Origin: JAHBWV01 sp964588385
GTDB taxonomy: Bacteria; Planctomycetota; Phycisphaerae; Phycisphaerales; UBA1924
DNA length: 64,000 bases
NCBI GenBank assembly: GCA_964588385.1
Contig: CAZPPG010000014.1
Coordinates: 1 to 64,000 of the forward strand
Direction: 5' to 3'
In this document: piece after piece, positions 31,797 to 39,462 of the stretch
How positions within the stretch are numbered: position 1 is the first letter of the stretch
Layout: every line of letters starts with the position of its first letter
The notes under the pieces: model-generated
Database searches by the model: none
The model's input: the letters and a program-made list of their open reading frames with translations, nothing else
What the model was told of the DNA's origin: nothing
Made by a program: the position numbers and the translations under genes

Positions 31797-32447
31797 GCTG
31801 CCGGTCGGAACGGCCGTGCCGCACTCGGGGCAGGTGATGAGGCCGCGGACCGGGTACTTGCAGCGTGTGCAGAGCGAGCGGCGGGCGCGGCGGCGTGTGC
31901 GGAACGCGGCGAATGCTTCCATCACGAACGCGAACAAAGCAGCGTAGAACAGCGTGTTGATGAGGAGGCCGAGCGGCAACGGACGCAGGGGCAGCCGGAG
32001 CGATCCAATCCCGGGACGAAGCGGGCCCGGCACCCATCGCGGAAGGTCCACCAACACCCCCTCTCGGTAGGCGCCGATGGGAATGGGGGGGCCTTTGCGT
32101 GCGAGTTGGAGGATTGACCACGAACGCATCGGCGCGCCCGCATGGGACATGTGCGCGATAAACGGGGATGTTGTCAGGCCGTCGCCAGCGTAGAACTGCC
32201 AATACGTCTGACCGATACCAGGCTCGATGAAGGCGACGTCTGGGCGCGGCAGCCCGGGCGGCAGCGCGTCATGGAAGACAGGATTCAATGGGTCCGTGAG
32301 CGCCATCCCGGGTTGCGCGGAGGCCGGGCCATAGCTGAGAATCACCACGGCGACGAGCCAGTTTGCGAGCAGGCCCGCGAGAATGAGTGCCGCGAGCCGG
32401 AATGTGATGCGTCGCTTTCGCGCCACCTCACGCCTCCGAGAAATCAT
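31767..32447 (-). CDS. membrane protein with C-terminal zinc ribbon
   Basis: A 226-residue protein: a basic N-terminus, a membrane helix (about 15-40), an extracytoplasmic region of about 110 residues, and a second membrane helix (about 155-180). A cytoplasmic tail follows with CTRCKYPVRGLITCPECG, two CxxC-type knuckles that should bind one zinc ion. This layout is common in Phycisphaerae membrane proteins of unknown function. The gene overlaps the deoC 3' end by 20 bases. Its last eight residues (NTAKTAIS) and stop codon lie inside repeat copy B, so the repeat has either inserted at, or been recruited as, the gene's end. No role can be assigned. Confidence 0.75.
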   Translation of the reverse strand: MISRRREVARKRRITFRLAALILAGLLANWLVAVVILSYGPASAQPGMALTDPLNPVFHDALPPGLPRPDVAFIEPGIGQTYWQFYAGDGLTTSPFIAHMSHAGAPMRSWSILQLARKGPPIPIGAYREGVLVDLPRWVPGPLRPGIGSLRLPLRPLPLGLLINTLFYAALFAFVMEAFAAFRTRRRARRSLCTRCKYPVRGLITCPECGTAVPTGSPNTAKTAIS

Positions 32448-33408
32448 GCCCCGCCGTGTAGAGCCCGCGTGCTTCCTTCACCAACTGGCGGAGGATGTCG
32501 TTGAGCAGCGTGGATGCGCCGAAGCGGAAGAGGTCGGGCGTGAGCCACGCGTCGCCGAGCGTCTCTTTGACCATCACGAGGTAGTGCAGGGCCTGCTTGG
32601 CGGTGCGGATGCCGCCCGCGGGCTTCATGCCGATCATCTCATCCGTCGCGAGGTAATGATCGCGGATCGCTTCAAGCATCACCAGCGTCACCGGCATCGT
32701 CGCGGCGGGCTGCACCTTGCCGGTCGAGGTCTTGATGAACGCGTGCGGGGCGTCCGCGGCACTCAGCGCCGAGATCGCGATGTCGCTCGCCCACCGGACA
32801 TTGTCATACGTTTCCAACTCGCCGGTTTCCAAGATCACCTTGAGGTGGGCCGTGTGATGCTTGCCGACACAAGCGTGCGCGGTCTCATAGATCTCGCGCC
32901 AGACTTCCTTGTACTTGCCGGCGAGGAATGTGCCGCGTGAGATGACCATGTCGATCTCGTCCGCGCCGTCGGCGACGGCGGCTCGCACATCGGCGAGACG
33001 CACACGCAGCGGGTATTGCCCTGAGGGAAAGCCCGTCGCGACGGAGGCGACGTTCACGCCCGAGCCTTCCAGCAACGCCTTGGCGACAGGCACCAGCGCG
33101 GGGTAGACGCAGATGGCCGCGACGTGTGGCAGGCGCTCGCCGAAGAGTTCCTCGTCGCGCTCATAGGGGCGCACGGCCTTGCGGCAGAGGGAGCGGACCT
33201 TCTCCGGCGAGTCCTTGCCCTCCAGCGTCGTCAGGTCGAGCATGGAGAGGGCGAGCTTGAGGCCGGAGACCTTGGTGGTGGTCTTGATGGAACGCTTGGT
33301 GAAGGACGCCGCACGCTGATCGGCCATGACGCGATCGACGGTCATGCGTTGGGGGAGCGAGGGTGTCGGGGCGGGTGCGGCGCGAACGGGTGAGGCGGTG
33401 CGGGGCAT
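32428..33408 (-). CDS. deoC: deoxyribose-phosphate aldolase
   Basis: A class I aldolase of 326 residues that splits 2-deoxyribose 5-phosphate into acetaldehyde and glyceraldehyde 3-phosphate. The barrel contains AAICVYPALVPVAKALL, ADEIDMVISRG, LKVILETGEL and DAPHAFIKTSTGK, which holds the Schiff-base lysine. MKPAGGIRT holds the second active-site lysine. It is longer at the N-terminus than the E. coli enzyme. The start at the ATG at 33408 is preferred because the open frame beyond it (to 33459) runs into a palindromic intergenic sequence. The role is deoxynucleoside salvage or catabolism. It may connect with the PfkB kinase and rpiA about 5-8 kb away. Confidence 0.95.
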   Translation of the reverse strand: MPRTASPVRAAPAPTPSLPQRMTVDRVMADQRAASFTKRSIKTTTKVSGLKLALSMLDLTTLEGKDSPEKVRSLCRKAVRPYERDEELFGERLPHVAAICVYPALVPVAKALLEGSGVNVASVATGFPSGQYPLRVRLADVRAAVADGADEIDMVISRGTFLAGKYKEVWREIYETAHACVGKHHTAHLKVILETGELETYDNVRWASDIAISALSAADAPHAFIKTSTGKVQPAATMPVTLVMLEAIRDHYLATDEMIGMKPAGGIRTAKQALHYLVMVKETLGDAWLTPDLFRFGASTLLNDILRQLVKEARGLYTAGHDFSEA

Positions 33409-33439
33409 GGGGAAGTGTAAGGCGTGGGTGCTGGGAGGG

Positions 33440-33835
33440 GAATGACGCCGTGTCCTCATGCCGAAGGCGTGGGGAGCCGTTCGCCGGGCTCGCGTCTTTT
33501 CACGCCGAAGGCGTGGCCGCCAGTAGCCGGGTGGTCAAGGGAGCGAAGCGACCGCGACCCCCGGAGAGCTTCGTTGAGAAGGAGATGTGAACCAAGATCT
33601 TCGTGAGTGTGGAAGCCATAAGAACAAGATAGCGACGAGCAGCCCGTCGGGCTGCGGTGTGAAGGGCCGAAGATTGATGGCGCGGCTCTTACCGGGGGTG
33701 TCGCTACGGCGAAGCGCCTCGCTCCACGCCCCGGCTACGAACGTCGAGGCCTTCGGCCTCGGGAGCAATCCGTTCCGGATTGAGCCGCCGTGTGTGATGC
33801 TGTTCCCAATCGCGTCGCTCCACGCTCTCGCGATC
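33440..33835. repeat. cluster of short GC-rich palindromes between deoC and the M42-like gene
   Basis: About 400 bases without a gene. They hold a series of 6-8 bp hairpins with three-base loops: CATGCC-GAA-GGCGTG (33458), CACGCC-GAA-GGCGTG (33501), GCAGCCC-GTC-GGGCTGC (33639), CGAGGCC-TTC-GGCCTCG (33743) and AATCCG-TTC-CGGATT (33767). There are also two longer imperfect stems around CCGGGTGGTC...GACCCCCGG (33527-33563) and CCGGGGGTGTCGC...GCCCCGG (33692-33734). The pattern resembles mosaic repeat elements of other planctomycetes. Confidence 0.65.
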
Positions 33836-33840
33836 TGCCG

Positions 33841-33846
33841 TACCCT
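33841..33846 (+). promoter_or_regulatory. -10-like box, leaderless start of the M42-like peptidase gene
   Basis: TACCCT, then CGCCCC (6 bases), then the ATG at 33853. No ribosome-binding site is present. Confidence 0.5.
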
Positions 33847-33852
33847 CGCCCC

Positions 33853-35094
33853 ATGAGTGTGAACACGCTGAGCGAGCAGGAGCGGCTGGGGCATCTGGAT
33901 CTGGCCTTGCAGGTGACGCAGATTCCGACCGCGGCGGGGCGCGAGATGCGGGTCATTCAGTGGCTGCGGCGGTGGATCTCGGCCCGGCCGGAGCTGACGC
34001 TGACGACCGACGAAGCGGGCAACATGGTGGTGGCGATTCGGAATGCGCCGGCGGGGTCGAATGGAGGGGCGGGCGGCTCACCCGTCTTTTTCACGGCCCA
34101 CCTCGATCACCCAGCGTTCGTGGTGGAGCGGATGATCGCGCCGACGACGCTGGAGTTGTCGTTCCGGGGCGGCGTGATGGATGACTACTTCAAGGACGGT
34201 CGCGTGCGCCTCTGGCCGCGGACGGCAGACACAGAGTCTCTCGCCACGCCGATCGAGGGGACGCTCATCGGGCCATCGGTGGAGTCGGGCGGGTACAACA
34301 AGCACTGGCTCTGCGAGCTGGATTCGGCTCATGATGACATCACGCTCGGCGATGTGGCCACGTGGGCGGTTGCGCCCGGCGCGATCGAGGATGGGCTTAT
34401 CAAGACGCTGGTGTGCGATGATCTGGTCGCGCTCGCCGCGGCGCTGTGCGCGTTCGACGTGCTGCTCAGGAAGCATCTGGCCGGCGAGAAGATCGAGGAT
34501 GTGCGATTGCTCTTCACGCGCGCGGAGGAGGTCGGCTTCATCGGCGCGATCGCGGCGTGCCGCCTGGGCACGATCCCCACGGGGGCACGCATCATCGCGC
34601 TGGAGAACTCCCGCGCGTTCGCGGATTCACCGATCGGCGGCGGGCCGATCGTTCGCGTCGGTGATCGATTGAGCGTCTTCTCGCCCACGCTCTCGGCGGC
34701 GGTCGCGCTGCGTGCCGAACAGATCGCCGGAGCGCCCGCCACGCCCACAGCCCAGCAGAAGGCCGATGCTGGCTCTCAGAGCGGCCCCAAGTGGCGCTGG
34801 CAGCGAAAGCTGATGGCGGGCGGGGCGTGCGAGGCGACGGTCTTCTTCGCGTACGGGCACGAGGCGACGTGCGTCTGCCTGCCTCTGGGGAACTACCACA
34901 ACATGGCGGACCTGGATGCCGTGCAGGCCGGCACAAACACCACGCCGCCGAAGGTGGATCGCGAGTTCGTGTCGGTCGCGGACTTCCACGGACTGGTGGA
35001 CCTGCTGATCGCGTGCGGCGAGAAGCTGCCGCAGGCACCGAGCACGATGGAGCGGATCGAGAAGCTGTGGCATGAGCGGCAGGGCGTGCTGTAG
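33853..35094 (+). CDS. M42/M20-like metallopeptidase
   Basis: A 413-residue protein with the ligand pattern of two-zinc aminopeptidases of clan MH: AHLDHP (His and Asp), LVCDDLVALAAAL (bridging Asp), TRAEEVGFIGA (the catalytic and metal-binding Glu pair), ALENSRAF and a late histidine in LGNYHNM. Order and spacing fit the M42 (glutamyl/deblocking aminopeptidase) group, although the sequence is divergent and the middle domain is enlarged. There is no signal peptide, so it is cytoplasmic, likely trimming short peptides. The start at 33853 is set by the conserved beginning and by a -10-like TACCCT 6 bases upstream; the frame is open further upstream into the palindrome cluster. Confidence 0.85.
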   Translation: MSVNTLSEQERLGHLDLALQVTQIPTAAGREMRVIQWLRRWISARPELTLTTDEAGNMVVAIRNAPAGSNGGAGGSPVFFTAHLDHPAFVVERMIAPTTLELSFRGGVMDDYFKDGRVRLWPRTADTESLATPIEGTLIGPSVESGGYNKHWLCELDSAHDDITLGDVATWAVAPGAIEDGLIKTLVCDDLVALAAALCAFDVLLRKHLAGEKIEDVRLLFTRAEEVGFIGAIAACRLGTIPTGARIIALENSRAFADSPIGGGPIVRVGDRLSVFSPTLSAAVALRAEQIAGAPATPTAQQKADAGSQSGPKWRWQRKLMAGGACEATVFFAYGHEATCVCLPLGNYHNMADLDAVQAGTNTTPPKVDREFVSVADFHGLVDLLIACGEKLPQAPSTMERIEKLWHERQGVL

Positions 35095-35142
35095 AGGTGT
35101 GGAGACGTGAAAGTGGGGGGTGTGGGCGAGGGAGCGTGCAGG

Positions 35143-35197
35143 GCCCAAGACCGCCACCCTGCACGCGTACACGTTGGCGTTCTTGGCATTCTTGGCG
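35143..35197. repeat. interspersed hairpin repeat, half copy C
   Basis: A single 55-base hairpin unit: CCAAGACCGCCA, a loop CCCTGCACGCGTACACGT, then TGGCGTTCTTGGCATTCTTG. Its reverse complement matches the left half of copy A closely, including the ACGTACGCG-like loop. It lies between the M42-like gene and the VWA gene; an open frame through it (ALAFLAFLAYL-like) is a translation of the repeat and not part of the VWA protein. Confidence 0.75.
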
Positions 35198-35243
35198 TAC
35201 TTGAGCTCGCACCGAGGGGCGAACGCGACACGCCCGCTCGCTG

Positions 35244-35249
35244 TACCAT
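35244..35249 (+). promoter_or_regulatory. -10-like box, leaderless start of the VWA gene
   Basis: TACCAT followed by 5 bases (CTCGC) and the ATG at 35255, with no Shine-Dalgarno sequence. Confidence 0.5.
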
Positions 35250-35254
35250 CTCGC

Positions 35255-38116
35255 ATGCGCATCGGACGCGTGATCCTGCCGACCGGTATCTCGCTGGCGA
35301 TCCACGCCGCGTTGCTGGGGCTGGTCGCGCTGGCGACGTGGACGGTCGTGCGTCCCGCGCCGCGTCAGATGCCGACGGTGGAGTTGTCGCTGGATGGGCC
35401 TCGTGAGACACCTCGCGAGCCGCCTCCACCGGTCACGCCGCAGCCCGATCAGCAGGTTCCGGAGGCCCCGTCAATCAGCCGGCTTGCCGAATCGCTGGCG
35501 CTGCCCGAGCCCGCGCGGGACGCTGTTGCCGCGCCCACGATCGCCCCGAGGACCGACGCGAGCAATCCGAAAGAGATCCGCATCGCGCCGGGAGCGGGCG
35601 CGACGGGACCGGCGTCGTTCGCGGGCGTGACCTCGCGCCGGGCATCGTCGGTGGTCTTTGTCGTGGACTGCTCGGGCTCGATGGTCTCCGCCATGTCGAT
35701 CGTGCTGGAGGAACTCGGCCGCTCGCTGGAGCGGCTCGCGCCCGACCAGCGTTTCGCGATCGTGCCGTTCCGTGGGGCCGACAGCGCGGATGCGCCCGCG
35801 ACGTTTCCGGCGCGCCTCGCGCTCGTGCCCGCGACCGATTCGAATCTGCGTGAGGCCCGCGCGTTTCTGCGCACCATCGCGCCTGGCGGCCGGTCCGACC
35901 CGCTCGCGGGACTGGGCCCGGCGCTCGCGCTCAAACCCGAGGCGATCTTCTTTCTCGCGCGCAGCATCCCGCGCACCACGGGGGAAGGAACGGGCACCTG
36001 GGGCCCCGGCGAGCGCACGATCATGGCCGAACTCGATCGGCTCAATCCGGAGTTTGAGCGGAAGGGCGGCGTGCGGGCTCGCGGCACGCAGATCGCCGCG
36101 ATCCAGTTCCTCCAGCCCGATCCGACGGGCATCATGCAGTCGATCGGCATGGCGCACGGGCGCGGGTCAACGGGCTACACGGTCCTGACGCTCGAACAAC
36201 TGGGGCGAGCAGAACTCGCTCCCGCGCCGAGCGCCCGCCAGCTCGCGGCGGACCTCGACCGCGCTTCGGCGATGCTCGCGGAGCTCTCGCGAGATGCGAC
36301 CGATGCCGCGGTGCTGGTCGGGCTTCCGACCGACGATCAGATCAAGCGAACCCGTCGAGCCGCGATGGATGCGATGAACCTCGTCGATCAGTCGGCGGCG
36401 ATGCTCGGCATCTCGGAGGATGGGCCGGGCGGCGTTGGCGGGTTGATGGGGGAAGGAAGCGGCGGGGATGATCCGCGCATCGTGCTGCTCGGAGCCCGCG
36501 CCGCGTTGCTCCTGGCCGCATCCGACCCGTCGCACGAGTTTCGCGCTTCGCTGCTGGAGCGTGCGGCACGGGCCGTCACGCTGCTCGATGGCGATGCGCT
36601 CGCGGATGGCTCAACTCGGGCGATGGCTGTCTCCACATGGGCACTGGCGCACGGCTTGAGGCGTGAGCCTCCCGCGCTCGAACTGCGCGAGCGGATGGCG
36701 GAGATCCTCCGGGTCGAGCCGGGGCTCGCATCCTCGTCGCTTGAACTCACGCTTGCGCTGCTCTTTGTCGAGCGAGGCGAGGGAGCGAGCGTGCCCGCGA
36801 TCGACTGGAGCAGGCCGCCGTTCGTCGCTTCTGACGGTAAGAGTGGACAACCGCCGACAGACCCGGGCGCTGCGCTGCTCTCGTGCGATGCGATGGCGCG
36901 TGTCGCGCGCATGCCGGGTGAGTCGGTGACCGGTGCGGAAACTGCGCCGTTCGACGCCCCATATGCAGCATTCCTCGCGCTCGACATTGAGACGCCCACG
37001 CCGCCCGAGCGCGAGGCGATCGTGCGCAAGCGTTTGGAGCGGTTGCGAGGGATGCCACCTGCGCCCGACGGCGGCGAGCCCCTGGAGCGGATCGGTGCCG
37101 CGCTCGCGTCCATCTCGTCCAGGGCCACTGCCCCATCTGCAGAGTTGGGGGAAGCATTCGAGGTGGAACTGACGCGCCTGCTGGCGATTGCGCCGCCTCT
37201 GGGCGTTGAACTGGTGCTGGAGGCAGCGGTCGTGCTGCTCGATCGCGAGGATGAAAGCGTTGGGGGCCTGCGACTGGCCTCGCGGCTCGCGGCGATCGCG
37301 GGCGATTCGGCACGAACCCGCGAGGCACACCAACGAGCGACCGAAGCGTGCATGATTGCGCTCGTGCGTCTGGTGGAGCGGGCGCCATCGGATCAGACCA
37401 TCGAGTCTCTGATAGAACTGGTTGGTTCGTCGAATGCCTCCGATACCGCGCCGTCCACTCGGGATGCCGCGGCCCTCATTGCGGCTTCCGCGCTCATCGA
37501 TACGGCTCGTGAGCCCACATGGTCCGATGTCCGAGCGTACGACCTGCTCGCGCTTGTCTCCGACGTGCCCCCGGGGCGTGAGTCCGCGGCTCGGCTCGCG
37601 GAGCGCCTTGATACCCGGTTGGCGATGCTGGCCATGCGTGATGGTGATGTCGATCGCCACGTCGTGAGCATGCGTCGATCGGTGGAGTTGTCCAGATCGC
37701 TCGGGCGCGAGCCGTCGGTGAAGACACTCGACGCGATCGCGACGACATTGGTGGACCTCGGGGCTCCGGAAGCGGTCGAGGCCTGCCGCGCGCTGCTTGC
37801 TCATCCGCGTGTGATGTCGCTCGAGCGAGGGCAGGTCGGCGCGGAGATCCTTCTGGCCCGCGCCCTGACGAATGCGGGCGACGATGCCGGCGCGCTTGTT
37901 GTGCTGGTGCCGCTGGCCCAAGCGATGCCCGAACCGGGTCCGGTCCCGCCGGAGCAGTTCTGGCAGGTGTGGACGATGACGCTCGAAGCCATGTCGCGCG
38001 CGGAGCCGGCACGTGCCCAGGAGGTTCATGGCCACTTGACGCGTCTGGGGCTCATCGATGAGACGCTCGGGGGCGATCCCTGGGCATCGCGGCTTCGGGC
38101 TCTCGCAAAGCACTGA
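35255..38116 (+). CDS. membrane-anchored VWA-domain protein with TonB-like N-terminus
   Basis: A 953-residue protein. Residues about 8-32 form a membrane anchor (TGISLAIHAALLGLVALA). A Pro/Glu-rich stretch (about 45-80) follows, which together resembles the N-terminus of TonB or of energy-transducing proteins. Residues about 115-290 are a von Willebrand A domain with a MIDAS motif, VVDCSGSMVSAMS (DxSxS). The remaining 650 residues are predicted helical repeats, rich in Ala, Arg and Glu, with no clear TPR consensus. Such VWA proteins are abundant in planctomycetes, but their targets are unknown. The start at ATG 35255 follows a -10-like TACCAT; the open frame upstream translates the interspersed repeat and is not part of the protein. 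Confidence 0.82.
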   Translation: MRIGRVILPTGISLAIHAALLGLVALATWTVVRPAPRQMPTVELSLDGPRETPREPPPPVTPQPDQQVPEAPSISRLAESLALPEPARDAVAAPTIAPRTDASNPKEIRIAPGAGATGPASFAGVTSRRASSVVFVVDCSGSMVSAMSIVLEELGRSLERLAPDQRFAIVPFRGADSADAPATFPARLALVPATDSNLREARAFLRTIAPGGRSDPLAGLGPALALKPEAIFFLARSIPRTTGEGTGTWGPGERTIMAELDRLNPEFERKGGVRARGTQIAAIQFLQPDPTGIMQSIGMAHGRGSTGYTVLTLEQLGRAELAPAPSARQLAADLDRASAMLAELSRDATDAAVLVGLPTDDQIKRTRRAAMDAMNLVDQSAAMLGISEDGPGGVGGLMGEGSGGDDPRIVLLGARAALLLAASDPSHEFRASLLERAARAVTLLDGDALADGSTRAMAVSTWALAHGLRREPPALELRERMAEILRVEPGLASSSLELTLALLFVERGEGASVPAIDWSRPPFVASDGKSGQPPTDPGAALLSCDAMARVARMPGESVTGAETAPFDAPYAAFLALDIETPTPPEREAIVRKRLERLRGMPPAPDGGEPLERIGAALASISSRATAPSAELGEAFEVELTRLLAIAPPLGVELVLEAAVVLLDREDESVGGLRLASRLAAIAGDSARTREAHQRATEACMIALVRLVERAPSDQTIESLIELVGSSNASDTAPSTRDAAALIAASALIDTAREPTWSDVRAYDLLALVSDVPPGRESAARLAERLDTRLAMLAMRDGDVDRHVVSMRRSVELSRSLGREPSVKTLDAIATTLVDLGAPEAVEACRALLAHPRVMSLERGQVGAEILLARALTNAGDDAGALVVLVPLAQAMPEPGPVPPEQFWQVWTMTLEAMSRAEPARAQEVHGHLTRLGLIDETLGGDPWASRLRALAKH

Positions 38117-38180
38117 TGGAGAGCGCGGACTCAGGGCCAGAATGAGAGCAAACCTCCGCGCCGCCCGATCGCCACCATGC

Positions 38181-38186
38181 GATAAT
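38181..38186 (+). promoter_or_regulatory. -10-like box, leaderless start of the PfkB gene
   Basis: GATAAT, then CCGCCC (6 bases), then the ATG at 38193. An upstream TG pair (TGC-GATAAT) would suit an extended -10 promoter. Confidence 0.5.
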
Positions 38187-38192
38187 CCGCCC

Positions 38193-39398
38193 ATGCCCGA
38201 ACTGGCCCACGCCATCGACATCCGCCGACGCGCGACCATCGCGAACGCCGCGGCCGATGGGCTTGAACACGCCGATCTGGCCTCGCGCCGCGCCCTGGTC
38301 GGGTTCGACGGCTTCATCGACTTCATCATGGACCTCGTGGATGTACGGACGGACATGGGCCCGCGCGGGTTCCGACGCATCCCGACGATCGGCACGCTCG
38401 CGACACGTATCGGGGCCGCCGCGGGCAAGTCCACGAACATCGAAGTGGTGACGCACGAGCGTCGGTGGGGCGGCAACGGCCCGCTGCTGGCGGGCGGCGT
38501 CGCGAGGCTCGGAATGCCGACCACGTACATAGGGGCGGTCGGTCGCGAGGACGATCAGTGTGCCCTCCATCCTGTGTTCGCGCCCTTCGCGTCGCTCTGC
38601 GAGCGCGTCGTGCCCATCGCCGCGCCCGGGCGCACCGACGCCTTTGAGTTCGACGACGGGAAGCTGATGCTCAACCACTGCTCCGCCGTGCAGGACGTGA
38701 CGTGGGAGCGGATCGTTGAGGTTGTCGGGCTGGAGGCGATGCGTGATGCGGTCGCCGGAGCCAGTCTCCTGGGCATCGTCAACTGGTCGCTCATCGGCGG
38801 CGTCAGCGGCATCTGGCGCGGGCTGATGGAGCAGGTTCTGCCGGCCATCGCCCCGCGCCCCCGCGTCTATATCGATCTCTCCGATCCTGCCAAGCGCACC
38901 GATGACGACCTGCGCGAGGGGCTTGCGCTGCTGACCGAGCTCAACACGCTCGCGCCCGTCACGCTCGGGCTCAATCTGGCGGAGAGTGAGCGCATCGAGC
39001 GACTCTGTGTCCCGTCGGACTCCCGGGGGGGACCTGTGGCGATCGCCTCGATCGAGAGCGATCTCGGCCGCCGGCTCATGCACGCGTCGATCGCCCTGCG
39101 TCACGCCCTGCGGCTGGATTGTGTCGTGATTCACCCCCGTGAGGGCGCGGCGGCCTCAACCGCATCGGGCGATTCGGCGTGGTTCGATGGACCGCTGACC
39201 CGCACGCCGAAGCTCTCAACCGGCGCGGGAGACCACTTCAACGCGGGCTTCGCGGCGGCCCAGGTGGCTGGATTGCCGCTGGAGCAATGCCTCGCCTGCG
39301 GCACCGCTCTCAGCGGGGCCTACGTCCGCGATGGGGTCGGTCCCGACCTCCGGCGGCTCTGCGAGTTCCTGCGAGACCTCCCCGCGCCGGAGCCCTGA
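38193..39398 (+). CDS. PfkB-family carbohydrate kinase
   Basis: A 401-residue ribokinase-like sugar kinase. It begins with VGFDGFIDFIMDLVDV and has the substrate-side glycine motif RRWGGNGPLLAGGVARLG. The C-terminal signature KLSTGAGDHFNAGFAAA holds the anion-hole GAGD and catalytic aspartate. The N-terminal domain is longer than in ribokinase. The substrate cannot be fixed by motif. Genes for ALDH7, rpiA and deoC lie nearby, so a pentose or nucleoside-derived sugar is plausible. Starts upstream of 38193 are in frame but are preceded by no signal, while GATAAT lies 6 bases before this ATG. Confidence 0.88.
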   Translation: MPELAHAIDIRRRATIANAAADGLEHADLASRRALVGFDGFIDFIMDLVDVRTDMGPRGFRRIPTIGTLATRIGAAAGKSTNIEVVTHERRWGGNGPLLAGGVARLGMPTTYIGAVGREDDQCALHPVFAPFASLCERVVPIAAPGRTDAFEFDDGKLMLNHCSAVQDVTWERIVEVVGLEAMRDAVAGASLLGIVNWSLIGGVSGIWRGLMEQVLPAIAPRPRVYIDLSDPAKRTDDDLREGLALLTELNTLAPVTLGLNLAESERIERLCVPSDSRGGPVAIASIESDLGRRLMHASIALRHALRLDCVVIHPREGAAASTASGDSAWFDGPLTRTPKLSTGAGDHFNAGFAAAQVAGLPLEQCLACGTALSGAYVRDGVGPDLRRLCEFLRDLPAPEP

Positions 39399-39447
39399 GG
39401 CGGTCGCCCGAGGCCGAGCCAGACGCCGCGATCCGGAATGGTCTGCA

Positions 39448-39453
39448 TAGCAT
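39448..39453 (+). promoter_or_regulatory. -10-like box upstream of the ALDH7 gene
   Basis: TAGCAT ending 9 bases before the ATG at 39463. Spacing would leave a leader of zero to three bases. Weaker than the other cases because an upstream gene ends only 64 bases before. Confidence 0.4.
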
Positions 39454-39462
39454 CACGCCTCC

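Noticed and set aside
31389..32117. Plus-strand frame of 242 residues in the gap upstream of the RepA-like gene
   Set aside because: Arg/Gly-rich, runs through repeat copy B and antisense to the zinc-ribbon protein gene; no domain or start signal.
35120..35254. N-terminal extension of the VWA protein
   Set aside because: The extension translates repeat copy C (ALAFLAFLAYL-like); a -10-like box and the membrane anchor both place the start at 35255.
36611..38530. Long antisense frame (639 residues) opposite the VWA and PfkB genes
   Set aside because: Typical GC-rich shadow: full of Arg, His and Pro, no motif, and opposite two well-supported genes.
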